DNA of 64,000 bases from Xanthomonas campestris pv. phormiicola (GTDB lineage: Bacteria; Pseudomonadota; Gammaproteobacteria; Xanthomonadales; Xanthomonadaceae), in assembly GCA_025666215.1 (NCBI GenBank), contig CP102593.1:1253001-1317000 (forward strand), read 5' to 3'. A program made the translations under genes and the position numbers. This document shows, one piece after another, positions 36,505 through 45,752 of the stretch (position 1 is its first letter; each line of letters begins with the position of its first letter). A model generated the notes under the pieces. It worked only from the letters and a program-made list of their open reading frames with translations. It was not told the origin of the DNA and made no database searches.

Positions 36505-36846
36505 ATGACCGAGTCATCTTCCGCCGTGCTGGCGCAACTGGAGCAGATCGAGCCCGGCAACCTGGTCGAAGCCGAGGCCGCGATCGGCGGCGAGATCGAA
36601 TCGCTGCTGCTGTACCGCGACGGCGACGGCGTGCGCGCCTGGTTGAACGTGTGCCCGCATGCCGGGCGCCGGCTCGACTGGGCGCCGGGACAGTTCCTGA
36701 AGAGCCGCGAAGGACACGTGGTCTGCGCGGCGCACGGCGCTGCGTTCGAATTGCAGCACGGCAGTTGCGTGTCCGGGCCATGCCGCGGCCAGAGCCTGCT
36801 CGCGGTGCCGGTGACGGTGCGCGAGGGCCAGGTGTTCCTGGCGTGA
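36505..36846 (+). CDS. Rieske [2Fe-2S] ferredoxin-like protein
   Basis: 113 residues forming a single Rieske domain. Cluster ligands are the Cys-X-His of CPHAGRRL near residue 51 and the Cys-X2-His of CAAHGAAF about 21 residues on. There is no signal or membrane anchor, so it is a soluble electron carrier of the kind serving oxygenases or nitrite reductase, or a free-standing redox protein. No partner is adjacent; the next gene is convergent. Confidence 0.88.
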   Translation: MTESSSAVLAQLEQIEPGNLVEAEAAIGGEIESLLLYRDGDGVRAWLNVCPHAGRRLDWAPGQFLKSREGHVVCAAHGAAFELQHGSCVSGPCRGQSLLAVPVTVREGQVFLA

Positions 36847-36853
36847 GTGGCGC

Positions 36854-38722
36854 CTAGAACGCGCCCCACCAGGCCATCGACATCAGGTTGACCATCAGCA
36901 CCACCACCGCGGTATAGATCAGCGACAGCGGCGCGCCGACGCGCCACAGTTCGCGCGGCTGATAGTTGGCCGGGCCGGTGATCATCGAGATCACCGGGTT
37001 GGACGCGGTCATCAGGTTGTTGGACGCCGACAGCGCCACGATCAACGCGAACGCGGTGGGATTGCCGCCGGCGGCCAGCGCCAGGTTGACCGCGATCGGC
37101 ACCATCACGATGGTCGCGCCGACGTGGCTGATCACCAGCGAGAACGCCGTGGTCAGCAGCGCCAGCGCGATCTCCAGCGCCCACACCGGCACGCCGTCGG
37201 GCAAGCGCGCAATGGTGTGGCCGGCGACCCAGGCCGCCGCGCCGCTGCTGTCCATCGCCCAGCCCAGCGGGATCAGCCCGGCCATCATGAAGATGGTCTT
37301 CCAGTTGATCGAGGCGTAGGCCTCGTCCATGCGCAGCACGCCGGTCAGCAGCATACCGGCCACGCCGGTCATCAGCGTCAGCGCCACCGGCAGCTTGCTG
37401 GTCAGCGCGATCAGGATGGTCAGCGCGAAGATCGTCATCGCGATCTTGAACTTGTGCGGGCGGTGCTCGCCCTTCGGATAGTCGGTGACCACGACGAAGT
37501 CGCGGCTCTCCGAGGCCTGCGCCAGGTCCTGCCAGATGCTGTGGAACACCAGCATGTCGCCGGCGCGCAGATGCACCTTGCGCACGTCCTCGCGGATCAC
37601 CTGCTTGTCGCGGTTGATCGCCAGCAGGCTGATCCCGGCCTGCTTGCGCAGGCGCAGCTCGGCCGCGCTCTTGCCGATGAAGCGCGAGGTCGGCGGGATC
37701 ACCGCCTCGGAGATGCCGGCGCGGCTGGGATTGAACAGGTCGCCCAGGTTGCGCAGCCGCGAGGACAGGCGCAGGAACTGGTTCTGCGCGAAATCGGCCA
37801 CCTGCTGGCGCGCGCCCATCACCCCGAGCACGCTGCCGACCCAGATGCGCATGTCCGCCGGCGGCGCCAGGCGGGTGTCGTTGCCGGTCTTCAGGGCCAG
37901 CAGCAGCGGCGCGTCGTGCACCGTCTCGGCCTCGCCCAGGGTCATCCCGACCAACGGGCTGTCGGCGCTGACGATCAGCTCGAACACGTCGCCCTCGATG
38001 CCGTAGGTGCGCGCGAAGTAGCTCTCGGTGCGCGCCGGGGTGACCCCGTTGTTGATCAGCTGTTCCTCTTCCATCAGCGTGCGGTCGCCACGCACGCGGA
38101 AGTAGACCAGCGACGCCAGCAGCAGCGCCACGCCGATCGGCAGCGGCGCGAACATGCGCAGCGGCTCGATCGTGGCCATGCCCGAGGGCAGGTTGTTGTT
38201 GGCCGACTGCAGCAGGTCGTTGAGCAGGATCAGCGGCGAGTTGCCGACCATGGTCAGCGCGCCGCCCATCACGATCGCCGCGGCGATCGGCAGCAGCAGG
38301 CGCTGCAGGGTCAGCCCGGTGCGCGCGGCCAGGCGCGAGGCCACCGGCAGGTACAGCGCCATCACCGACGGATTCTGCATGAACGAGGAATTGAGCCCGG
38401 CGATGCCGGTGGTCAGCAGCATCAGCCGCTCTTCCACGCCGTGCGCGCGGCGCAGCAGCCACGACGCCAGCCGGTTCAGCGCGCCGGTGCGCTCCAGCCC
38501 GGCGCCGAGGATAGTGGTGGCGATGATGCTCATCACCGCGTTGCCGGAGAAGCCGCTGAACAGCTCTTCCGGCGCGATCAGCCCGGTGACGCCGAGCACC
38601 ACCAGCACCACCAGCGCGACCACGTCGGCGCGGATGCGCTCGAACACGAACATCGCCATCGTGAAGCCGACCAGCCCGAGCACGAGCTTCATATCGGTGG
38701 TCAGCGTCAGCGCGGTGTCCAT
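36854..38722 (-). CDS. SLC13-family permease with two RCK_C (TrkA-C) domains
   Basis: 622-residue anion/sodium symporter-like membrane protein. Two membrane halves (about 1-185 and 400-622) flank a cytoplasmic region with two TrkA-C domains (VFELIVSADSPLVGMTLGE; SRFIGKSAAELRLRKQAGIS). The conserved substrate signatures are NSSFMQNPSVMALYLPV and ALSASNNLMTASNPVISMIT. Members carry sulfate, dicarboxylates or other anions. Sulfate is an attractive guess beside sulfur assimilation genes in this window, but they are 16 kb away and this is not evidence. Confidence 0.88.
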   Translation of the reverse strand: MDTALTLTTDMKLVLGLVGFTMAMFVFERIRADVVALVVLVVLGVTGLIAPEELFSGFSGNAVMSIIATTILGAGLERTGALNRLASWLLRRAHGVEERLMLLTTGIAGLNSSFMQNPSVMALYLPVASRLAARTGLTLQRLLLPIAAAIVMGGALTMVGNSPLILLNDLLQSANNNLPSGMATIEPLRMFAPLPIGVALLLASLVYFRVRGDRTLMEEEQLINNGVTPARTESYFARTYGIEGDVFELIVSADSPLVGMTLGEAETVHDAPLLLALKTGNDTRLAPPADMRIWVGSVLGVMGARQQVADFAQNQFLRLSSRLRNLGDLFNPSRAGISEAVIPPTSRFIGKSAAELRLRKQAGISLLAINRDKQVIREDVRKVHLRAGDMLVFHSIWQDLAQASESRDFVVVTDYPKGEHRPHKFKIAMTIFALTILIALTSKLPVALTLMTGVAGMLLTGVLRMDEAYASINWKTIFMMAGLIPLGWAMDSSGAAAWVAGHTIARLPDGVPVWALEIALALLTTAFSLVISHVGATIVMVPIAVNLALAAGGNPTAFALIVALSASNNLMTASNPVISMITGPANYQPRELWRVGAPLSLIYTAVVVLMVNLMSMAWWGAF

Positions 38723-38730
38723 GCGGGGCC

Positions 38731-38852
38731 GGGAATGGGGAATCGGGAATGGAGAATGGCAGAAGCGATGGTCTGACGCAGGCTGGCGCTATGCGGATGC
38801 CGGGGGTGGTGGTTGCTGTTCCGATTCCCCATTCCCTACGGCCGATTCCCGG
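38731..38852. repeat. GGGAATGGGGAATCGGG-type inverted repeat pair spanning the trmB stop
   Basis: Left arm 38731-38758 (GGGAATGGGGAATCGGGAAT) lies in the 66-base gap after the SLC13 gene; right arm 38820-38852 (CCGATTCCCCATTCCC and CCGATTCCCGG) is inside the 3' end of trmB. The layout is like the GGGACTC pairs elsewhere, with an AT-variant sequence. Confidence 0.82.
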
Positions 38853-39577
38853 TCGTAAAGCAAATCCCACACCCCATGGCCCAGCTTCTGGCCGCGGGTC
38901 TCGAAATGGGTCTGCGGGCGCCAGTCCGGGCGCGGCACGTGGCCGCGCGGGCCGGCGCGGTTGACCAGGCCGGCGGTGGCATCGAGCACGTTCCACATCT
39001 GCTCGGCGTAGTCGGCCCAGTCGGTGGCCGCGTGCAGGCGGCCGCCGGCGCGCAGCTTGCGCACCAGCAGCGCGGCGAACGCCGGCTGCAGCAGGCGGCG
39101 CTTGTTGTGGCGCTTCTTGTGCCACGGGTCGGGGAAGTAGATGCGCACTTCGTCGAGCGCGCCGTCGGCGATCTCGTGCTCCAGCACTTCCACCGCGTCG
39201 TGGTGGTACAGGCGCACGTGGTCGCTGCCGTCGGCGGCCAGCGCGTTCAACACGCGGCCCACGCCGGGGGCGTGCACCTCGATGCCGATGTAGTCGCGGG
39301 CCGGGTCGTGGCGTGCGGCGAAGCGCAGCGCCTCGCCGTTGCCGAAGCCGATCTCCAGCACCTTGCGCGCGGTGCGGCCGAAGGTGGCGTCGAGATCGCG
39401 CGGCTGGCCGCTGTAGTCCAGGCCGAAACGCGGCCACAGCTCGTCGAACGCGCGCTGCTGGGCGGGGGTGAAGCGGCCCTGGCGCAGCACGAAACTGCGC
39501 ACCTGGCGGCGGCCTTCCTCGATGGTGAAGGGCTTGGGCGGGGTCTTGGCGCCGGCGCTGGAGAACGGATCGGTCAT
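38789..39577 (-). CDS. trmB: tRNA (guanine-N7-)-methyltransferase
   Basis: Makes m7G46 in the variable loop of many tRNAs using S-adenosylmethionine. Motifs: [48 protein letters not shown] and [12 protein letters not shown]. The conserved protein ends at [10 protein letters not shown]; a further ~20 residues ([20 protein letters not shown]) are read from a hairpin repeat that has replaced the original stop. 262 residues in all. It follows thiG by 10 bases, as in many Xanthomonadaceae. Confidence 0.94.
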   Translation of the reverse strand: MTDPFSSAGAKTPPKPFTIEEGRRQVRSFVLRQGRFTPAQQRAFDELWPRFGLDYSGQPRDLDATFGRTARKVLEIGFGNGEALRFAARHDPARDYIGIEVHAPGVGRVLNALAADGSDHVRLYHHDAVEVLEHEIADGALDEVRIYFPDPWHKKRHNKRRLLQPAFAALLVRKLRAGGRLHAATDWADYAEQMWNVLDATAGLVNRAGPRGHVPRPDWRPQTHFETRGQKLGHGVWDLLYDRESAVGNGESEQQPPPPASA

Positions 39578-39587
39578 GCGCGTGGCC

Positions 39588-40382
39588 TCAGCCGATCAGC
39601 CCGTCGACCGGCGACGACGCGCTGGCATAGCGCTTGCGCGGAATGCGCCCGGCCAGGAACGCCTCGCGCCCGGCCTCGACCGCCTTGCGCATCGCGCTGG
39701 CCATCAGCACCGGGTTGCGCGCGCCGGCGATGGCGGTGTTCATCAGCACGCCGTCGCAGCCCAGCTCCATCGCGATCGCCGCGTCCGAGGCGGTGCCGAC
39801 GCCGGCGTCGACGATGATCGGCACCTTGGCGTTGTCGATGATCTCCAGCAGGTTGTAGCGGTTCTGGATGCCCAGCCCGGAGCCGATCGGCGCGGCCAGC
39901 GGCATCACCGCCACGCAGCCGATCTCTTCCAGGCGCTTGGCCAGGATCGGGTCGTCGCTGGTATAGACCATCACCTCGAAGCCGTCGGCGACCAGGATCT
40001 CGGCCGCCTTCAGGGTCTGCACCACGTCCGGGAACAGGGTGCGCTGGTCGCCCAGCACTTCCAGCTTGGTCAGGTTGTGGCCGTCGAGCAGTTCGCGCGC
40101 CAGGCGGCAGGTGCGCACCGCGTCCTCGGCGCTGTAGCAGCCGGCGGTGTTGGGCAGGATGGTGTAGCGCTCCGGCGGCAGCACGTCGAGCAGGTTGGGC
40201 TCGCCGGGGGTCTGGCCGATGTTGGAGCGGCGGATCGCCACGGTGACGATTTCGGCGGCGGCGGCCTCGGTGGCCTGCCGGGTCTGTGCGAGATCGGGGA
40301 ACTTGCCGGTGCCGGTGAGCAGGCGGGAACGGTAGGGCTTGCCGGCGATCACCAGCGCGTCGTGGGGGGCGGGAGCGTTCAT
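39588..40382 (-). CDS. thiG: Thiazole synthase
   Basis: Forms the thiazole phosphate part of thiamine from 1-deoxyxylulose phosphate, dehydroglycine and ThiS thiocarboxylate. 264 residues; marks are [37 protein letters not shown] (with the catalytic lysine in [10 protein letters not shown]), [11 protein letters not shown] and [23 protein letters not shown] 40382 ([11 protein letters not shown]) is preferred to one six codons upstream. Second gene of thiS-thiG-trmB; there is no TPP riboswitch-like sequence in front of thiS. Confidence 0.96.
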   Translation of the reverse strand: MNAPAPHDALVIAGKPYRSRLLTGTGKFPDLAQTRQATEAAAAEIVTVAIRRSNIGQTPGEPNLLDVLPPERYTILPNTAGCYSAEDAVRTCRLARELLDGHNLTKLEVLGDQRTLFPDVVQTLKAAEILVADGFEVMVYTSDDPILAKRLEEIGCVAVMPLAAPIGSGLGIQNRYNLLEIIDNAKVPIIVDAGVGTASDAAIAMELGCDGVLMNTAIAGARNPVLMASAMRKAVEAGREAFLAGRIPRKRYASASSPVDGLIG

Positions 40383-40449
40383 CGCCGGATTATCGCCCAT
40401 CGCACCCGGCGCTGCCGAGTCGGGAAAGGCGCATCGCGCCGCGCGGGAT

Positions 40450-40650
40450 TCAGCCGCCGCCCAGCGCGTGCACGATCTCGACCCGGTCGCCGTCGTGCAG
40501 CGCGTGCGCGGCGTGCGCGCCGCGCGGCACGATCGCGCCGTTGACCTCGACCGCGACGCGGCGCTGCGCCAGCCCTTCCTCGATCAGCAGGGCGGCGACG
40601 GTGGTGTGGGGTTGCACGGGGCGGGCCTGGCCGTTCAATTCGATGTTCAT
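40450..40650 (-). CDS. thiS: Sulfur carrier protein ThiS
   Basis: 66-residue ubiquitin-like carrier: [44 protein letters not shown]. The C-terminal Gly-Gly is thiocarboxylated and gives its sulfur to ThiG. The frame extends upstream, but ATG 40650 fits the family. It lies 67 bases before thiG on the same strand, and is divergent from the esterase gene with a 153-base shared promoter region. Confidence 0.95.
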   Translation of the reverse strand: MNIELNGQARPVQPHTTVAALLIEEGLAQRRVAVEVNGAIVPRGAHAAHALHDGDRVEIVHALGGG

Positions 40651-40803
40651 GTCATCATTGTGCAATGCGTGCCGCCGGGTGCGCGATTTATTGCGGCAGT
40701 GCAACGTGAGCGTGAGGGGCAGAGGTGAAATCATGTCGCCATGCGGCTGCGTATGTTCTGGCCGTGCCCCGAGTCACCTTCATTATCGCCCGGGAGGGCA
40801 TCC

Positions 40804-42624
40804 ATGACTTCGTCCATCCGTCCACTCCGTTCGTTGCTGGCCGCCGCGATCGTGCTCGCCGCCGCGCCCGCGTTCGCGCAGCAAACCTATAGCCGCACCG
40901 TGTTCTTCGGCGACAGCCTGACCGACGCCGGCTACTACCGGCCGCTGCTGCCGGCCTCGGCGCAGGCGGTGACCGGCCAGTTCACGACCAATCCGGACTG
41001 GGTCTGGGCGCAGTACATCGCCGACTACTACCACGTCAACGGCCACGCCAACGGCAACGGCCAGATCGGCGACAACTATGCCGCCGGCAACGCCCGCGTC
41101 GGCGTGGCCAACCCCAGCGCGCTGGGCGTGGCGCCGTCGCTGGCGACGCAGGCCAGCAACTACCTGGCCGCCAACGGCGGCAAGGCCGACCCGAACGCGC
41201 TGTACAGCGTGTGGGGCGGCGCCAACGACCTGCTCGCGGTGGCGGGCGGCGCACCGGCGCAGAGCACCATCGCCAGCGCGGTCACCTCGGAAGTGGGCAT
41301 CGTCGCCAGCCTGCAGAACGCCGGCGCGCGCTACGTCATGGTCACCACCATCCCCGATGTCGGCCTCACCCCGCGCTTCCGCGCCGGCGGCGCCACGGCG
41401 ATGGCGCAGGGCACCGCGCTGGCCAGCAGCTACAACAGCGCGCTGTTCGCCGGGCTCAAGAGCGCCGGGCTGCAGGTGATCCGGGTGGATACCTTCCACC
41501 TGCTGCAGGAAGTGATCGCCAGCCCGTCCACCTACGGTTTCAGCAACTACACCGGTACCGCCTGCCAGCCGCAGATCACCGCGCAGTCGCTGACCTGCAA
41601 CCCGACCAGCTACGTCAGCGCCGACGCCGCCGACAGCTACGTGTTCGCCGACGGCATCCATCCCACCGGCCGCACCCACGAGATCCTGGCGCAGTACGCG
41701 TTGTCGATCCTGGAAGGCCCGCGCCTGCAGCAGGTGCTGAGCCACTCGGCCGAAGTCACCGGCCGCTCGCGCGCCGACCAGGTCGCCTGGCACGTCGACG
41801 GCCGCCCGGAAGCGGACGGCATGCGCTGGTGGGGCAACCTGCGCGGCGACATGCAGCGCTATGCGCACGGCGACCTGTACGACGGCCTGGCCCCGGCCGG
41901 CCTGTTCGGCGTGGACTGGTCGCGCGGCGAGTGGGTGTTCGGCGGCTTCGGCGGCTTCGGCCGCGTGGATGCCGACTTCGGCAACCGCGGCGGCGACTAC
42001 ACCCAGGACGACAGCACCCTGGGCGGCTTCGCCGGCTGGTATGGCGAGCACGCCTGGGTCAACGCCCAGGTCAGCTACAGCTGGCTCAGCTACGACGTCA
42101 AGCGCAAGGTCAACCTCGGCCCGGCCACCATCGAGCACAACGGCTCGCCGGACGGCAGCAACCTGACCGCGGCGCTGCAGGGCGGCTACGAGTTCGGCGA
42201 GGGCACGTTCAAGCACGGCCCGGTGGCCGCGGCGATCTGGCAGAAGGTCAAGCTGGACGGCTACACCGAGAGCAATCCCAACTCCAGCGCGCTGGGCTAC
42301 TACGACCAGGACGTGGAGTCGCTGGTCGGGCGCATCGGCTGGAAGGCCGGCCTGGATCTCGGCGCAGTGAAGCCGTACCTGCAGGCGACCTACGACCACG
42401 AGTTCAAGAAGGGCGAGCAGGCCACCGCATGGCTGCAGACCATGCCCGACCTGGGCGCCTACGCGGTGCCGGGCCTGACCATCGACCGCAACTACGCCTC
42501 GGTGGTGCTGGGCGCGCGGACCAGGCTGTGGGGCCTGGAAAGCAATGTCGGCATCGCCGCCACGACCGGCCAGAGCCGCGCGCACGACACCTCGCTGTTC
42601 GTGAACTTCGGCGGCAGCTTCTAA
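40804..42624 (+). CDS. GDSL-family autotransporter esterase/lipase (EstA-like)
   Basis: 606 residues. Signal peptide 1-26 (LLAAAIVLAAAPAFAQQ). The SGNH hydrolase passenger has block I FFGDSLTDAGYY, block III WGGANDLL and block V FADGIHPTGRTHE (catalytic Ser, Asn, Asp/His). The C-terminal ~250 residues form an autotransporter beta-barrel ending VNFGGSF, with the aromatic end needed for outer-membrane insertion. It therefore displays an esterase on the cell surface. GGGAGGG stands 6 bases before ATG 40804. Confidence 0.94.
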   Translation: MTSSIRPLRSLLAAAIVLAAAPAFAQQTYSRTVFFGDSLTDAGYYRPLLPASAQAVTGQFTTNPDWVWAQYIADYYHVNGHANGNGQIGDNYAAGNARVGVANPSALGVAPSLATQASNYLAANGGKADPNALYSVWGGANDLLAVAGGAPAQSTIASAVTSEVGIVASLQNAGARYVMVTTIPDVGLTPRFRAGGATAMAQGTALASSYNSALFAGLKSAGLQVIRVDTFHLLQEVIASPSTYGFSNYTGTACQPQITAQSLTCNPTSYVSADAADSYVFADGIHPTGRTHEILAQYALSILEGPRLQQVLSHSAEVTGRSRADQVAWHVDGRPEADGMRWWGNLRGDMQRYAHGDLYDGLAPAGLFGVDWSRGEWVFGGFGGFGRVDADFGNRGGDYTQDDSTLGGFAGWYGEHAWVNAQVSYSWLSYDVKRKVNLGPATIEHNGSPDGSNLTAALQGGYEFGEGTFKHGPVAAAIWQKVKLDGYTESNPNSSALGYYDQDVESLVGRIGWKAGLDLGAVKPYLQATYDHEFKKGEQATAWLQTMPDLGAYAVPGLTIDRNYASVVLGARTRLWGLESNVGIAATTGQSRAHDTSLFVNFGGSF

Positions 42625-42707
42625 ACGCGGCACTGCTGTCGTCATTCGCGCCCGGCCATGCGCCGGGCACGAGGGAGTGGCGGCAACGGGCGCCGCCGAA
42701 ACGGCTC

Positions 42708-42778
42708 CCTGTGGGAGGGACTTCAGCCCCGATGCCCTATCGACAAGGCGTCGGGGCTGAAGTTCCTTCGCACAAAAG
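42708..42778 (+). repeat. Single diverged hairpin repeat unit
   Basis: GTGGGAGGGACTTCAGCCCC faces GGGGCTGAAGTTCCTTCGCAC-type sequence (arms near 42712-42731 and 42756-42776) around CTATCGACAAGG. It belongs to the same family as the tandem arrays at 2506 and 12861. It is in the 270-base gap between the esterase gene and the tRNA. Confidence 0.8.
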
Positions 42779-42897
42779 TCCCGCCGGCAACTACCGGCAT
42801 GGCGATGGCTCGGGTACCGGCGCCACGTCGCTGCAGCCTGGTCGCGCCGGTTTCTTGCGCAACCGCCGGCCCACCGCATAGACTGCACACCGGCAAC

Positions 42898-42971
42898 GCG
42901 GGCGTAGCTCAATGGTAGAGCTGTAGCTTCCCAAGCTACTGACGAGGGTTCGATTCCCTTCACCCGCTCCA
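42898..42971 (+). tRNA. tRNA-Gly (anticodon CCC)
   Basis: A 74-base cloverleaf with encoded CCA: acceptor GCGGGCG/CACCCGC (one C-A mismatch), D arm GCTC/GAGC, anticodon stem GTAGC/GCTAC around TTCCCAA (anticodon CCC), T arm GAGGG-TTCGATT-CCCTT, discriminator T then CCA. It is the boundary of the low-GC region: a tyrosine integrase follows 230 bases on, so the 3' part of this tRNA is the likely attachment site. Confidence 0.95.
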
Positions 42972-43080
42972 ATTCGAGTTCTGCCGAATTCCATTGAATT
43001 CTGCAAGTCACTGAAAGAACAGCGTTTTAGCCACTCTTTCAGTCCAGCGAAGTCCACCGGAAACCGCTGACAGCCAGGAC

Positions 43081-43103
43081 TTTTAAGTCCATTTTTAAGT
43101 CCA
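43081..43103. repeat. Direct repeat TTTTAAGTCCA, possible integrase arm sites
   Basis: TTTTAAGTCCA occurs twice, at 43081-43091 and 43093-43103, in the 230-base AT-richer stretch between the tRNA and the integrase gene; related AAGTCCA and AGTCCA words lie near 43039-43056. This is where tyrosine integrases of tRNA-located islands have their arm-binding sites. Role inferred from position. Confidence 0.35.
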
Positions 43104-43201
43104 AAGTAAGCGGGCGCGGCTGATTCCGGATTGATGCTGGTAGGAGCGAGGCCGACGAGACAAGCATCTGGTCCTGACGCAAGTTCAGGAGCTAGAACAG
43201 C

Positions 43202-45058
43202 ATGCCACTCTCAGATTTGGCAGTTCGGCAAGCCAAAGCCACCGGCAAGCCCTATACCCTCAACGATACTGACGGGCTATCGCTTGCAGTGTCCCCTATC
43301 GGCGGCAAAGCCTGGCACTTCCGCTACTACTGGCTGGGCAAACAAAAGCGCATGTCGCTCGGCAGCTATCCCGAGGTCACTTTGCGAGAAGCGCGGGCGT
43401 TGAAGGACGAAGCGCGTGCTCTGGTCGCCAAGGGCATCAATCCTCGTGCGCATCGCAAGCAGAAGCGCTCCTCCGCTCGCTTGGCTTGCGAAAACACCTT
43501 CGAAGCTGCCTTCCGTAGTTGGCAGGCCCATCGAGCTTTGACGCTGAAAAAAGGCCGCAACACCGCCGTCTCGCAGGCTGACCGCTTGTTCAAAAACGAT
43601 GTTCTGCCCACGCTTGGCAAGCGGTCGATCTACGACATCCAGCGGCACGACCTGCTTGATGTGCTAGCGAAGATCGAACGCCGCAAGGCATTCTCGCAGG
43701 CAGAAAAGCTTAGAGGCTGGTTCAACCAGATGTTCCGCTTCGCCTTGGTCAAGGTGCCCGGCCTGCAACACAATCCGGCATTCGATCTGGATGTCGTCGC
43801 GATCCCGGCCCCGCCTGTACGCCACAATCCGCACCTGCGCCTTGAAGAATTGCCCGAGTGCTTGCGCATGCTGCGTAACTACCCTGGCCGACTGATCACG
43901 CAGCTCGGCCTGCGGATGTTGCTTTTGACCGGGGTGCGGACGGGGGAGTTGCGCTTTGCGACGCCGGCTCAGTTCCATCTTGATCAAGGCCTGTGGATCA
44001 TCCCGCCGGAGGTAGTGAAGCAATTGCTGACGAAGATCCAGCGCGAACGGCTCCGACCGGGCGATATCCCGCCCTATATCGTCCCGCTGTCGTTGCAAGC
44101 CCAGGAAATCGTTCGTCACCTGTTGGACGACTTGAAGCCGGCGCAGATCTATCTCTTTCCCAGCGACTGGAGCCTCAGAAAGACCCTCAGCGAGAACACG
44201 CTCAACGCGGCGCTCAAGCGCATGGGCTTCAAGAACCGCCTAACCGGGCACGGCATCCGGGGGACCCTCTCCACCGCCCTTCATGAGGTGGGCTATCCGG
44301 AAAAATGGGTGGATGCGCAATTGTCCCATGTCGATCCGAACGCGGTTCGTGCGACCTACAACCATGCCGAATATGTCGAACAGCGGCGACGCATGATGCA
44401 GGATTGGGCCGATCGCCTCGACCTGTTGGAACAAGGTCGAGTGGAAGAGGCAAGCCAGCATTTGCCGTTCACGCCGGAGGGCATGCAGATGCTGACCACG
44501 ATGCCCGCGATGAACTGGCCAACCGCGCCAGCGCCTACCTCGTCTCCGATTGCGTCAGACGGCTCATCCCAGCCAATGCCCGCCGCGGCGAACTCGGCGA
44601 TCACTGTTGCCAGGCTGTCCGCAGTCCGTCTGCCGGTAACGGCCTTGCAGTCGGAGTTGTCGCAGGACCAGAAGGCCCGCTTGGCGCGGCTGTCGGTCTT
44701 CAACTCTGCGCGGATGTTGCCGCTCCCGGTATTCGCCAAGGCGGTCGGGAAATCGAAGCGCTGGATTGCATACGAGGTCCGGGCCGGCAAGCTGCTCGCC
44801 TTGAGCATGGGCAATCGCGGAAAGCGCATACCGGACTGGCATTTGGATCCGGTGAAACATCACCTGATCCAGGCCGTTCTCAAGTACGCGCGCGATGCCG
44901 ATCCGTGGCTGGTCTACGATTCGCTGACCCACTCATGCAGGACGCTGGAGAACCGTGCGCCCATCGATGCAGTCGAGCGTGCAAACGTCCACGAGGCCGC
45001 GATGGCAGCATGCATGTTCCTCAGAGAGGCCGATCCGTTCCTGGCCTCGGTGGCCTGA
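43202..45058 (+). CDS. Tyrosine integrase with MbcA/ParS/Xre-like C-terminal domain
   Basis: 618 residues. N-terminal DUF4102-type arm-binding domain (MPLSDLAVRQAKATGKPYTL, MSLGSYPEVTLREARALKDE); core-binding domain ~95-200; catalytic domain with Arg in LLTGVRTGELRF, HGIRG (His-X2-Arg), LSHVDPN and the nucleophile Tyr in RATYNHAEY. It matches P4-type integrases up to about residue 415. The remaining 200 residues are extra: a Pro/Ser/Ala linker, then a helical domain with LLALSMGNRGKRIPDWHLDP, DPWLVYDSLTH and a C-terminal AAMAACMFLREADP, resembling the toxin-binding domain of MbcA/ParS/Xre antitoxins. It integrates the island at the adjacent tRNA-Gly. Confidence 0.9.
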   Translation: MPLSDLAVRQAKATGKPYTLNDTDGLSLAVSPIGGKAWHFRYYWLGKQKRMSLGSYPEVTLREARALKDEARALVAKGINPRAHRKQKRSSARLACENTFEAAFRSWQAHRALTLKKGRNTAVSQADRLFKNDVLPTLGKRSIYDIQRHDLLDVLAKIERRKAFSQAEKLRGWFNQMFRFALVKVPGLQHNPAFDLDVVAIPAPPVRHNPHLRLEELPECLRMLRNYPGRLITQLGLRMLLLTGVRTGELRFATPAQFHLDQGLWIIPPEVVKQLLTKIQRERLRPGDIPPYIVPLSLQAQEIVRHLLDDLKPAQIYLFPSDWSLRKTLSENTLNAALKRMGFKNRLTGHGIRGTLSTALHEVGYPEKWVDAQLSHVDPNAVRATYNHAEYVEQRRRMMQDWADRLDLLEQGRVEEASQHLPFTPEGMQMLTTMPAMNWPTAPAPTSSPIASDGSSQPMPAAANSAITVARLSAVRLPVTALQSELSQDQKARLARLSVFNSARMLPLPVFAKAVGKSKRWIAYEVRAGKLLALSMGNRGKRIPDWHLDPVKHHLIQAVLKYARDADPWLVYDSLTHSCRTLENRAPIDAVERANVHEAAMAACMFLREADPFLASVA

Positions 45059-45160
45059 GACGCATGGCGAAGACGTCCAAGAGACCATCATGGCGGCGTG
45101 TGCCATCGATGAAAGCACTACTGCCATGGCACAATCGTCGCCTGACCTGGCTGAAGATCT

Positions 45161-45520
45161 ATGGACAATTTAGAGTGTCGCCTCACTCAGATGGAAAGCC
45201 GCCTCAATGCCCTGGAAGCTGAGGGCAAAGCGCTCGAACAGTTCGTCGTGGCGGTGATTAGTAGCCATCCGCAGCCGGTGATGTTGCTGGCTATGATCGA
45301 GGCATTGATCAGCAAGTTACCCGATGCTCTTGACGTCCCTGCTGGACAGGAGGAACGTGGTCGTGTGCTGTCCCAGCTTCTGGAAATGAAGCGACTTGCT
45401 GAGGTCGCAATCGGCAGCCGAAAGACGTTGAACGAGAAGGTTGAAGCTCGCCGGCAAGCACAGCAAATTGAGGAGTTAAGCGCTTCAGCCGCATCAGGGG
45501 TGCATGACCGGAAGGTGTAG
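45161..45520 (+). CDS. Hypothetical coiled-coil protein
   Basis: 119 residues; begins with a heptad-like helix (MDNLECRLTQMESRLNALEA) and is mostly helical, charged and without a signal or membrane segment. No family recognised. It follows the integrase by 100 bases on the same strand in low-GC island DNA. Confidence 0.5.
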   Translation: MDNLECRLTQMESRLNALEAEGKALEQFVVAVISSHPQPVMLLAMIEALISKLPDALDVPAGQEERGRVLSQLLEMKRLAEVAIGSRKTLNEKVEARRQAQQIEELSASAASGVHDRKV

Positions 45521-45752
45521 GGCAGTGCCTGTCCAGAATTTTCCCGAAGTCATCATGGACGTGCTCCCCGTTTTTGGGGGAAAGCGATCTCCCTGTGCTC
45601 CAGTATCCGTAGCGGTAGAACGTTCCTATGTTATTGAGACGGCCATGGCCGAGGTTGCAAAAGCGGTCCCTCTAACAATGCGGGATCGGGCTTCCGCTGC
45701 GGTTCGGAGAATACTATAGTGGGGTGGTGGGGCCGCACAGTGGAGAATATCG

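Noticed and set aside
40651..40803. TPP riboswitch in front of thiS
   Set aside because: The expected conserved CUGAGA and ACCUGAUC-like blocks were looked for on the minus strand and not found in this short gap.
45504..45719. 71-codon frame after the coiled-coil gene
   Set aside because: No ribosome site, no family features, overlaps the previous gene end; not enough to support a gene.
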